Assembly (NCBI GenBank): GCA_964476185.1
Contig: CAYYZO010000073.1
Coordinates: 1 to 20,653 of the forward strand
DNA: 20,653 bases
Reading direction: 5' to 3'
Source: DATNBU01 sp964476185
Lineage (GTDB): Bacteria > Desulfobacterota > Binatia > UBA1149 > CAITLU01
The position numbers were made by a program, and so were the translations under genes. The notes under the pieces were generated by a model. That model worked only from the letters and a program-made list of their open reading frames with translations. It was not told where the DNA came from and made no database searches. This document shows positions 13,703 through 20,653 of the stretch, one piece after another (positions within the stretch are counted from its first letter, which is position 1; every line of letters begins with the position of its first letter).

Positions 13703-15112
13703 ATGTCCGCCCCGGAGCAGTGCCCCGCTGTCGTCCCGTGGCGGTTCTTCGAAGCGCACCGGGGACGCCCTTTCGCGTTCTTCCTCGACCGCGGACTCTC
13801 GGCGCTTCCTTCGTTCGCCGGCAGTCGCCCGCGCGAACAGCTCGTCGTCGAAGCCGACGCGTCCGTGCGGCTCTGGCGAGGCGGCGAATGGACGCTCGAG
13901 GCCGGCGATCCGATCGCGCACGTCGCGTCGTTCGTCGAGAGCCGCCGCGCGCGGCCGGCCCGGGTGCCCCCGTGGCTCGAGGGCGCGACCCTGCCGCGCA
14001 CGGTCGGCTATCTTTCCTACGAGCTCGGCCGCTGGGCGGACGGCCCGCGCGCGTCGACAATTGCGTCGACAAGCGCGTCAAGAGGATCGGCGCCGCGAGC
14101 CCGTATCGGGACGCCGCTCGCCGTGCTGTCCGCGTACGACGAGATCGACGCCTGGGATCCGCGCGGGCTGCGCAGCGAGCGCATTCGCCTGTGCGATGCG
14201 TCGGCATCGGCGTCGGCCGACCCGCCGCCGCTCGCCGCGCCGCCCGCCGAGGACTGGCTCGCCACCGGTCGCGAGGCGTACCGCGCCGCGTTCGGGCGGA
14301 TCCGCGACGCGATCGCGGCCGGCGACATCTACCAGGCCAATCTCTCGCGCCGCTGCGTGTTCGAGCTCGACGAGGACCCCGCCGGCGCCTACGGGCGACT
14401 GCGCGAAGTGCAGCCGGTGCCGTGGGGAGCGTTCCTCGACTTCGGCGGGTTCGCGTTGCTGTCGAACTCGCCGGAATGCTTTCTCGAGCGCCGCGGCCGG
14501 CGGATCGTCACGCGGCCGATCAAGGGAACGAGGCCGCGCCGCGGCGATCCGGCCGAGGACGCGTCCGAGCGCGACTCGATCGCGGCCGACCCCAAGGAAA
14601 TGGCCGAGCACCTGATGATCGTCGACCTCGAGCGCAACGACCTCGGGCGCGTGGCCGAGACCGGCAGCGTCGAGGTCCGCCGCTTCGCCACGGTGGAAAG
14701 CTTCGCCACGGTGCACCACATGGTCTCCGAGATCGGCGCGACGCTGCGCGAGCCGACCGGCCTGGCCGCGCTGCTGCGCGCGACGTTTCCCGGCGGGTCG
14801 ATCACGGGCGCGCCGAAGATCCGCGCGATGGAGATCCTCGAGGAAGTCGAGGGCACGGATCGTGGCCCGTACACCGGGGCGATCGGTTGGTTCGACGGCG
14901 GCGAGCGCCTCGACCTCGCGATCGCGATCCGCACGGCGATCGTCGCGAAAGGGCGCGCGTTGTACTCGAGCGGCGGCGGCATCGTCGCCGACTCCGACGT
15001 GGACCGCGAATGGGACGAAACCGAACTGAAGCGCGAGGCGCTCCGGCGCGCACTCGCCGGCGCTGCGCCGGGCCGGCCGGCCGCCGCGCTTCGAACAGGA
15101 ACAAGGGCATGA
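13703..15112 (+). CDS. pabB: Aminodeoxychorismate synthase component I
   Basis: PabB aminates chorismate to 4-amino-4-deoxychorismate for folate synthesis, using ammonia from a PabA glutaminase. The 469 residues fit a stand-alone PabB. Key motifs are GDIYQANLSRR (208-217), SNSPECFL, PIKGT (272-276), EHLMIVDLERNDLGR (302-316) and FPGGSITGAPKIRAME (362-377). PIKGT is diagnostic: PabB has Lys here, whereas anthranilate synthase TrpE has Ala. No glutaminase domain is fused and no pabA is adjacent, so PabA (or a shared TrpG) must be elsewhere. The N-terminal domain carries a low-complexity loop at about 117-135 built from a 12-bp repeat. The start is ATG 13703, with only a weak AGG upstream. The stop overlaps pabC as ATGA. 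Confidence 0.94.
   Translation: MSAPEQCPAVVPWRFFEAHRGRPFAFFLDRGLSALPSFAGSRPREQLVVEADASVRLWRGGEWTLEAGDPIAHVASFVESRRARPARVPPWLEGATLPRTVGYLSYELGRWADGPRASTIASTSASRGSAPRARIGTPLAVLSAYDEIDAWDPRGLRSERIRLCDASASASADPPPLAAPPAEDWLATGREAYRAAFGRIRDAIAAGDIYQANLSRRCVFELDEDPAGAYGRLREVQPVPWGAFLDFGGFALLSNSPECFLERRGRRIVTRPIKGTRPRRGDPAEDASERDSIAADPKEMAEHLMIVDLERNDLGRVAETGSVEVRRFATVESFATVHHMVSEIGATLREPTGLAALLRATFPGGSITGAPKIRAMEILEEVEGTDRGPYTGAIGWFDGGERLDLAIAIRTAIVAKGRALYSSGGGIVADSDVDREWDETELKREALRRALAGAAPGRPAAALRTGTRA
14051..14086 (+). repeat. 12-bp tandem repeat, about three units, inside pabB
   Basis: Units GCGTCGACAATT, GCGTCGACAAGC and a diverged third, GCGTCAAGAGGA. The first two differ at the last two bases. 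They encode ASTI-ASTS-ASRG in a surface loop of the PabB N-terminal domain, so copy-number changes would stay in frame. Confidence 0.6.
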
Positions 15113-16005
15113 AGGCGATCTGCTACCTCAACGGCCGTTTCGTCGACGTCGCCAAGGCGACCATTTCCCCGCTCGACCGCGGATTCCTGTTCGGCGAGGG
15201 GCTGTTCGAGACGTGGCGGACCTATCGCGGGCGGCCGTACGGCCTGCGCGACCACCTCGCGCGCATGGCCGGCAGCGCGCGCGCCATCGGCATCCCTTTC
15301 GACCCGGACGAACCGTGGGAAGAGCGCTGCGCGGAGCTCGCGCGACGCAACCGCATGCTCGACCGCGACGGCGCGGTGCGCATGACCATCACGCGCGGGC
15401 ACGGCCCCGTCAGCCTGCTCGTCGACCAAACGGTCGCGCCGACGACGCTGATGCTGTTTCGCCCGCTGGAGTCGACGCTCGGCGACGCCAAGTCCAGGGG
15501 CGTCTCCGTCCACCTCGTCAGCGTCGGCACCGGCGTGTCGGAGAAGTGGCGCCAGGTGAAGTCGCTGAACTACCTGCCGGCGATCCTCGCCAGGCGCGAA
15601 GCGAAGAAGCACGGCGGCTTCGAGGCGATCTACCACACCGAAGGACGAGGCGGCGGCACCGTGCTCGAGGGCACCACCAGCAACGTGTTCGTCGTGCGCC
15701 GCGGCGTGCTTCGCACCGCCCCGATCTCGGCGGGCCTGCTTCCCGGCGTCACGCGCCGCAAGACGCTGCGCCTCGCGCGACGTCTCGTCACGGTGAAGGA
15801 GGAGCGCTACACGGTGCGCGACCTGCTGGCCGCCGACGAGATCTTCCTGACCGGATCCGGGATCGAGGTCGTTCCCGTCGTGCGCGTCGGCCGCACGCGC
15901 ATCGGGAGCGGCAAGCCCGGCCCCGTCGCGCTCGCCGTCCAGCGCATGTACCGCGAGGAAGTCGCCCGAAAGCTCGGCGTGGCGATCGAAACGCTCGGCG
16001 ACTGA
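15109..16005 (+). CDS. pabC: Aminodeoxychorismate lyase (class IV PLP aminotransferase fold)
   Basis: A 298-residue fold-type IV PLP enzyme. Family signatures are FLFGEGLFETWRTYRG near the N-terminus, LRDHLARM, the PLP lysine in VKSLNYLPAILARR (Lys151), LEGTTSNVFVV (Glu187), and PISAGLLPGVTR. Branched-chain and D-amino-acid aminotransferases share these motifs. The 4-bp ATGA overlap with pabB makes 4-amino-4-deoxychorismate lyase, which releases pyruvate and p-aminobenzoate, the best call. The start is ATG 15109-15111, with AGGA about 9 nt upstream. Transaminase activity remains an alternative. The gene converges with the membrane glycosyltransferase, with 128 bp between. Confidence 0.87.
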   Translation: MKAICYLNGRFVDVAKATISPLDRGFLFGEGLFETWRTYRGRPYGLRDHLARMAGSARAIGIPFDPDEPWEERCAELARRNRMLDRDGAVRMTITRGHGPVSLLVDQTVAPTTLMLFRPLESTLGDAKSRGVSVHLVSVGTGVSEKWRQVKSLNYLPAILARREAKKHGGFEAIYHTEGRGGGTVLEGTTSNVFVVRRGVLRTAPISAGLLPGVTRRKTLRLARRLVTVKEERYTVRDLLAADEIFLTGSGIEVVPVVRVGRTRIGSGKPGPVALAVQRMYREEVARKLGVAIETLGD

Positions 16006-16013
16006 CCCCGCGA

Positions 16014-16095
16014 CCGCGAAAGCGCGGAGCGGGCCGCCAGCCGGCGTCCGGCCCGGAGGCGAGGCGAAAGCGGTGAGCGAGCGCAGCCGCTCGCC
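16014..16095. terminator. Cluster of GC hairpins between convergent genes
   Basis: The 128-bp gap holds three inverted repeats. They are CCGCG-AAAG-CGCGG (16014-16027), a GCCGG-CGT-CCGGC hairpin soon after, and GGTGAGCG with CGCTCGCC around an 8-nt loop (16072-16095, 8 bp with one G-U pair). None is followed by a clear T-run, so a bidirectional terminator role is inferred from position only. Confidence 0.35.
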
Positions 16096-16133
16096 GGGAC
16101 GTCGGGATCTCGCCGGCTCGCGGCTCGCGCCGC

Positions 16134-17966
16134 CTATCCGCCTCCCGCTCCCAGGTCGAAGACGAACATCGACCCGACCCGCGCGACCGGCTTGTAGCCG
16201 CGCAGCCACTCGTAGGTGCGCGACGGCACCCAGCGCATGCGTCCGCCGAGGTACCAGAAGTAAGGTCGCCCCATCAGGAAGCTCGCCGAAACCACCGCCG
16301 TCCCGCGCGAGACGCCGCGCTCCAGCGGCGTGAAGCGGATCCCGTAGACGCGCGGATCCACGCGCCCGAAGTACGCGAGCGCGACCGAATCGATGCCGTT
16401 CGCGTCCATGTACTCGCGAAGGCGGATCAGGTCCTGCCCCCAGTCGATGTTCGAGTCGATCAGCACGCGATGCCCGCCGTCGGGTCCGCCCGCCCGCTCG
16501 TTGAAGAACTGCAGGTAGCGCGGCGCGACGGCGAGCGTCCCCGCAGCCGTCCACGCGAGCACCACGGACGCGGCGACCGTCGGCGCCCACGCGCGAGCGA
16601 GCGCGAGCGCCCTGGTCGCGGGGGCGGCGTCCGGCCCCTGCGGCGACGCTCGGCGCCAGGGCCGTTTCGCCAGCCCGCCGGCGATCCACGGGGAGACGGC
16701 GACGAACAACAGCGGATAGGCCGCGAGCACGTGGCGTTCGCCGATGTACAGCGAGTTGAACGCGGCGTTGGCCGCGAACAACAGGGCGACCGGCACGAAC
16801 AGCGCGTACTCGCGCCGGCCGGGGCCGCGCCCGGCCGCCCACGCCGCGGCGGCGAACAGCGACGCGAGAAGGACCGGCAACGGGCACTTCGCCGCGAATG
16901 CGGCCAGATGGTAGTACCACCAGCCTTCCGACGAGAGTTCGCCGTTCAGGAAATAGGAAGGCTCGTGGTTCTTGCCGACCTCGAGCGCAACGTCGATCCC
17001 GTCGAGGAAATAGCGCGGCAGCGGAAGGCGCAGCCACGGCATCGCCTCGGCCAGCGTCGCGAGCTTGCCGCCCGGCGCGAGCGTGCACTCGCGCAGCAGG
17101 CCGAAGGTCCCCTCGAATCCGTAGCCGGCGTTGACCGTGAAGATCGCGATCGCGCCGGCGACCGCGAGCAGGCCCGCCCAGCGCGAGAGCGGCAGGCGCT
17201 GCCGGGGTTCGGCGACGATCCGGATCGCCCACGTCACGAGGATCATCGCGACCAGCGCGAGGCCGGAGATCTTGAGCAGGTTGGCCACCCCGATCGCGAG
17301 CCCGAGCCACGCCGCGCGCCGGATCGAGGGCGCCTCGAGCAGTCGCCAGTTCGCGTACAGCGACAGCAGGAAGCCGAGCGTGACCGCCATGTCGAGGGTG
17401 ATCAGGTGGCCGTGGGCGAGCAGCGACGGGCAGAACGCGAACAGCGCGAGCGCGACGAGCGCCGGCCCCGCGCCGTACAGGTCGAGCGCCCACTTCGCCA
17501 TCACGACGGCGGCCAGCAGCGACAGCACGACGATCACCGTGCGCGTCTTCACGAACAGCGAGTGGTAGCGCTCCGGGTTGCCGGCCATCAGGTACTGCCC
17601 GAGTCCCCACGAGATCGTGCCGGGCGGAGGCTCGAAGACGGGCGGATCCGTCAGCAGCGGCGCGGCGGCGAGCATGCGCACGACGTGGGAATCGACGGGA
17701 TCCTGGCTCAGGTCCCCGGTGTGCAGCGCGTTCAGGCCGACGCCCAGGTGCAGGTACTCGTCGATCGTGACCGAGTCGCGGCGCGCGGCGACGAGCGCCT
17801 GCGCGGCGAACACGGCGAGCAGCGCGACCGCGACGACGAGCTGCTTCGCGCCGGCACGCCGGGAGTCCGCCACGATGCCCGGCCGCGGGAGCGACGTCGC
17901 CGCGGCGCTGGCCGCGGCCGCCTCGCGCGCCGCGCGGCGCGCGGCCTTCTCAGCGCGAGACGCCAT
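16134..17966 (-). CDS. Family-39-like (GT-C) membrane glycosyltransferase
   Basis: A 610-residue polytopic membrane protein of the GT-C type (PMT/ArnT-like, glycosyltransferase family 39 group). These enzymes usually transfer a sugar from a polyprenyl-phosphate donor to a lipid or protein on the periplasmic side. After a basic/Ala-rich cytoplasmic N-terminus (1 to about 40) and the first membrane segment comes SVTIDEYLHLGVGL, with Asp69-Glu70 as the likely GT-C acidic motif. Then come GNPERYHSLFVKTR, LAHGHLITLDMAVTLGF, IGERHVLAAYPLLF and the C-terminal soluble motif DSNIDWGQDLIRLREYM. The start is ATG 17964-17966, overlapping the upstream TPR membrane protein gene by 17 bp. Donor and acceptor are unknown. 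The last residues are a short Gly tail. Confidence 0.85.
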   Translation of the reverse strand: MASRAEKAARRAAREAAAASAAATSLPRPGIVADSRRAGAKQLVVAVALLAVFAAQALVAARRDSVTIDEYLHLGVGLNALHTGDLSQDPVDSHVVRMLAAAPLLTDPPVFEPPPGTISWGLGQYLMAGNPERYHSLFVKTRTVIVVLSLLAAVVMAKWALDLYGAGPALVALALFAFCPSLLAHGHLITLDMAVTLGFLLSLYANWRLLEAPSIRRAAWLGLAIGVANLLKISGLALVAMILVTWAIRIVAEPRQRLPLSRWAGLLAVAGAIAIFTVNAGYGFEGTFGLLRECTLAPGGKLATLAEAMPWLRLPLPRYFLDGIDVALEVGKNHEPSYFLNGELSSEGWWYYHLAAFAAKCPLPVLLASLFAAAAWAAGRGPGRREYALFVPVALLFAANAAFNSLYIGERHVLAAYPLLFVAVSPWIAGGLAKRPWRRASPQGPDAAPATRALALARAWAPTVAASVVLAWTAAGTLAVAPRYLQFFNERAGGPDGGHRVLIDSNIDWGQDLIRLREYMDANGIDSVALAYFGRVDPRVYGIRFTPLERGVSRGTAVVSASFLMGRPYFWYLGGRMRWVPSRTYEWLRGYKPVARVGSMFVFDLGAGGG

Positions 17967-20109
17967 CGAGCTTCGAGAGCATCGCGCGCGTCTGTTCGTT
18001 GCCGGGCGCGACCTCGGCGGCCTTCTCGAGTTGCAGGCGCGCTTCCGCGAAGCGGCCCGCGGCCGCGTGGTACTGCGCGACGCGCTGGCGCGTCTCGACC
18101 TCGTAGTCGGGCGGCAGGCCGATCTCGAGCGCTTTCTCGAACGCCCACTGCGCGCCCTGCCGATCGCCCATCGTCTCGAGCAGGCGCCCGTACGCGATCG
18201 CCGCGGTGTAGCGGTCGATGTTCCACTGCCACGACGCGGCCCGCCACGGTCGCTCGAGCTTCTCGCGCGTCTTCTGGTGCCACGTCCTCGGGAACGCCTC
18301 GCGCGCGGCGGCCGCGACGTCCGGATGCTCGCTCGCGCGCACGAACGTCGCGACGGTCTCGTCGTAGTACACGATCCGCCACTCCGGCAACGAGCCGAGC
18401 GCCTGGAGGAAAGGATGCCGGTTGCCCCAGCGGTGGAAGATCATGACGCTCTGGATGCCGCGCGCGTCGGCGTCGCGGCGCCAGGCCTGCAGGTTCGAAA
18501 GGCTCGACAGGTAGGCGCCGAAGAACGGCGTGTCGTAGACCTCGAGGCGGCCGTCCACGTACACGCCCCGGCCGGTCGGATCGTCCCAGGTCAGGTAGCC
18601 GCCCGCGGTCATGTCGTTGAACGTCGGACCCGGCAGGTTCAGCTCGCGGAAGAACTCGACCGCGCGCGGCTGGAAGTTCGACTCGAAGATCCCGAGCCCG
18701 AACTCGTGCGTCTCGCCGGTGACCGCGTACCAGTGGTTGGTGACGACGAGTCCGCCGATCGCGGCCGACGCGGCGACGACGCCGAACGACGCCGCGCGCA
18801 TCGGCAGGGCCGAGGCCGCCTGCCAGGCGCGCGGCAGCCTCGCCGCGAGGATCGCGACGCAGGCGCCGACGAACGGCACCGCCCCGATCGCGAAGATGCC
18901 GACGTTGCGGCGCGCGAGCAGCGAAAGCCACGCGAGCGCCGCGGCGAACGCGAGCGCGCCGACGTCGAACGCCGGCGCCGGGCCTGCCGCCGCGCCGGGC
19001 TTCGGTCCGCGAGACGTCGCGCGCACGAGTCCGGCCACGATCGCGACGGCGACGAAGAAGAACACGAAGACCTGGTAGGAACCGATCGCGAACGTCAGGA
19101 AGTAGCCCGAGAACGGCGGCCGGAACTCGCCGATCGCGGCGTACACGCCGCTCGAACCGTCGATGCGGGTCATCAGCTCGAGCGGGAACAGCAGCGCGCG
19201 GTGGAAGTACGGGTTCGCGAGCGTCGCCGCGACGGCGGCGGCGCCCCAGGCGACGAGCTCGCGCCGCGCCGCGACCGGCCACGCGCTGTCGCGGCGCCAC
19301 GCCGCCGGGAGCAGCGGAAGCTCGGCGACGAAGGCTCCGGCGACCGCGCAGCCGATGGCGGCGACCCCGAGGATGAACAGCGAGTGCATGTTCGCCCAAA
19401 GGATCATCAGCGGCACCAGCCAACGCAGCCGCGCCGGGGCGGAGCGTCCCTCGGCTAGCACGAGCTGCACGGCGGCGAGCAGCGGGAACGAGGCCATCTC
19501 GGGTCGAATCAGGAAGCGCTCGTTCACCATCGTCGCGACCCAGAGCAGCATCAGCGTCGTGACGAGCGCGCCGGCGTGCAGCCGGAGGTGCCGCGCGAGC
19601 AGCGCGAACGTGCCGACGAAGCAGGCGGCCGACGAGAGCACGAGCGCGTCGGCGCCGCCGAGGGTCCAGAGGCCGTACAGCAGCGCGTCGTAGAGCCACT
19701 GCAGGTTGACCCACTCGTTGCCGGGCACCGTGAACGAAAGGACGTCGGTCCGGGGGATCGCGAAGTTGCGCACGATCCAGCGGCCGGACGCGAGGTGCCA
19801 CCACGTGTCGAAATCGTCGAGGCGCCGGATCGCGAACAGCGCGACGACCAGCAGCGCGCACCAGGGAAGCCGCGCCGCCACGACGTCGAAGAAGGATCGT
19901 CCCGCGGCGCGGGCCGGCGCGGCGGCCGACGTCGCTGCGGGATCGGGCGCGGCCGGGCGCGCGGCTTCGGCCGGAGATCGATCGGACGCGGCCGCCGGCT
20001 TCGTGTCTTCGGGGCGCGGCTTCGCGGCTTCGCCCGGCGGCTTCGCTGCCTGGCCCTCCGGCTTCGCGGCTTCGTCCTGCGGCCGGCGGCCGCGGCGCGT
20101 CTTCTTCAC
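17950..20109 (-). CDS. Polytopic GT-C-like membrane protein with C-terminal TPR tail
   Basis: A 719-residue protein in four parts. A soluble N-tail (1 to about 72) is rich in Lys, Pro, Ala and Glu and contains a 7-residue repeat. About ten membrane segments follow (82-460), the first being followed by DFDTWWHLASGRWIV (99-113). A soluble region (about 470-595) has NDMTAGGYLTWDD and GVYVDGRLEVYD, and a two-unit TPR-like end (about 633-710: AIAYGRLLETMGDRQGAQWA, then YHAAAGRFAEARLQLEKA). The DxWWHL and GGYL...DGR pattern is shared by a widespread family of uncharacterised membrane proteins that look like GT-C glycosyltransferases. No substrate is known to me. The start is GTG 20107-20109, overlapping the dxr stop as GTGA. 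The adjacent downstream glycosyltransferase suggests a joint envelope role. Confidence 0.85.
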   Translation of the reverse strand: MKKTRRGRRPQDEAAKPEGQAAKPPGEAAKPRPEDTKPAAASDRSPAEAARPAAPDPAATSAAAPARAAGRSFFDVVAARLPWCALLVVALFAIRRLDDFDTWWHLASGRWIVRNFAIPRTDVLSFTVPGNEWVNLQWLYDALLYGLWTLGGADALVLSSAACFVGTFALLARHLRLHAGALVTTLMLLWVATMVNERFLIRPEMASFPLLAAVQLVLAEGRSAPARLRWLVPLMILWANMHSLFILGVAAIGCAVAGAFVAELPLLPAAWRRDSAWPVAARRELVAWGAAAVAATLANPYFHRALLFPLELMTRIDGSSGVYAAIGEFRPPFSGYFLTFAIGSYQVFVFFFVAVAIVAGLVRATSRGPKPGAAAGPAPAFDVGALAFAAALAWLSLLARRNVGIFAIGAVPFVGACVAILAARLPRAWQAASALPMRAASFGVVAASAAIGGLVVTNHWYAVTGETHEFGLGIFESNFQPRAVEFFRELNLPGPTFNDMTAGGYLTWDDPTGRGVYVDGRLEVYDTPFFGAYLSSLSNLQAWRRDADARGIQSVMIFHRWGNRHPFLQALGSLPEWRIVYYDETVATFVRASEHPDVAAAAREAFPRTWHQKTREKLERPWRAASWQWNIDRYTAAIAYGRLLETMGDRQGAQWAFEKALEIGLPPDYEVETRQRVAQYHAAAGRFAEARLQLEKAAEVAPGNEQTRAMLSKLDGVSR
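19987..20070 (-). repeat. 21-bp imperfect tandem repeat coding a 7-residue motif
   Basis: Four in-frame 21-bp units encode AAKPEGQ, AAKPPGE, AAKPRPE and DTKPAAA (residues 14-41 of the TPR membrane protein). The first three share AAKP. The tail is predicted to be disordered and, from the basic start and the first membrane segment, cytoplasmic. Confidence 0.7.
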
Positions 20110-20653
20110 GAGGCCGCGCGAGCCGCGCGCCAGGCGGCGGCCTCCTGCCGGGCCCACGAGTCGGCCGCGAGCAGTTCGGCGATCGAGTCGCACGCCGCGC
20201 CCTGCCACGCGTCCATGCAGGCGGCCACGGTCGAGGCGATGTCGGGAAACGGGATCTCGCCGGCGAGGAAACGCGCGACCGCGACCTCGTTCGCGGCGTT
20301 CAGCACGGCCGGCATCGCGCCGCCGGCGGCGAGCGCGCGCCAGGCCAGCCCGAGGCACGGGAAGCGCTCGAGGTCGGGGCGCGTGAACGTGAGCGTGCCC
20401 GTCTCGGCGAGGTCGAGGCGCGGGAGGTGCGCGAGCTCGAGCACGTCCGGCCACGCCAGCGCGTACGCGATCGGGATCGTCATGTCGGGAAGCGCGAGCA
20501 CCGCGACCACCGATTCGTCGCGATATCGCACGAGCGCGTGCACGATGCTCTGCGGGTGCACGAGCACCTCGATGTCCGCGGGGGGAACGTCGAAGAGCCA
20601 GCGCGCCTCGATCACCTCGAGCCCCTTGTTCATCAGGCTCGCCGAGTCGATCG
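20106..20653 (-). CDS. dxr: 1-deoxy-D-xylulose 5-phosphate reductoisomerase, C-terminal part (cut by window end)
   Basis: Dxr makes methylerythritol phosphate from DXP with NADPH, the committed step of the MEP isoprenoid pathway. About 182 residues are visible. They begin IDSASLMNKGLEVIEARWLF and continue with VLVHPQSIVHALVRY, PDMTIPIAYALAWPD and AMPAVLNAANEVAVARFL, all typical of the catalytic and C-terminal helical domains. The 5' end is outside the window. The stop overlaps the GTG start of the next gene by 4 bp. In many deltaproteobacteria dxr is followed by rseP, then ispG and proS. Here a membrane protein gene takes the rseP place, and ispG-proS lie about 18 kb away. Confidence 0.96.
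   Translation of the reverse strand, partial: IDSASLMNKGLEVIEARWLFDVPPADIEVLVHPQSIVHALVRYRDESVVAVLALPDMTIPIAYALAWPDVLELAHLPRLDLAETGTLTFTRPDLERFPCLGLAWRALAAGGAMPAVLNAANEVAVARFLAGEIPFPDIASTVAACMDAWQGAACDSIAELLAADSWARQEAAAWRAARAAS

Noticed and set aside
13642..13921. Extension of the HtrA-like frame through the N gap into the right-hand contig
   Set aside because: The extension is antisense to pabB and depends on the gap length being a multiple of three by chance. The true 5' end is unknown.
13703..15112. Anthranilate synthase TrpE as an alternative identity for the chorismate enzyme
   Set aside because: The PIKGT motif has Lys where TrpE has Ala, and the gene overlaps a class IV PLP lyase; both point to PabB.
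14389..17610. A 1073-codon minus-strand frame spanning pabB, pabC and the membrane glycosyltransferase
   Set aside because: It shows no domain and is antisense to pabB/pabC and out of frame with the glycosyltransferase; it is a GC-driven shadow.

Overview
The window is about 20.6 kb of high-GC bacterial DNA carrying 14 protein-coding genes, two of them cut by the window ends. It contains one run of exactly 100 N, which is a scaffolding gap. Lipoprotein signals, a GspA/GspB pair of the type II secretion kind and an HtrA-like fold point to a Gram-negative cell. The RpoD has an acidic region 1.1 linker and a long helical non-conserved region, as in proteobacterial sigma-70. A high-GC deltaproteobacterial-grade lineage known mainly from metagenomes is my best guess; this is inference only.

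Left block, 1-6.4 kb, minus strand: a compact six-gene run read in the order rpoD, a UPF0104-type membrane protein, a ROK sugar kinase, a small lipoprotein with a TTG start, ispG, and proS (5' part only). Gaps are -4 to about 150 bp. A sigma-70-like promoter (TTGACT, 17 bp, TAGGGT) sits upstream of rpoD, so the transcription machinery, isoprenoid precursor synthesis, tRNA charging and envelope genes may share a transcript.

Middle, 6.7-12.5 kb: a sulfatase-fold lipoprotein (plus strand) converges with a coupled gspA-gspB pair (minus strand). gspA is divergent from an MFS transporter (plus strand). No other type II secretion gene is present.

Gap region, 12.6-13.7 kb: an HtrA/PDZ-family protein on the minus strand runs into the gap. 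All three protease catalytic positions (His, Asp, Ser) are replaced, so it looks like a pseudoprotease. This is the most unusual gene in the window.

Right block, 13.7-20.65 kb: pabB and pabC (plus strand, ATGA overlap) would convert chorismate to p-aminobenzoate for folate, given a PabA from elsewhere. They converge with a minus-strand run of dxr (3' part), a polytopic membrane protein with a TPR tail, and a family-39-like membrane glycosyltransferase. dxr and ispG, two enzymes of the same isoprenoid (MEP) pathway, sit at opposite ends of the window. I found no tRNA, rRNA, CRISPR array, insertion sequence, integrase or phage gene. The window reads as core chromosome with a few odd accessory proteins.
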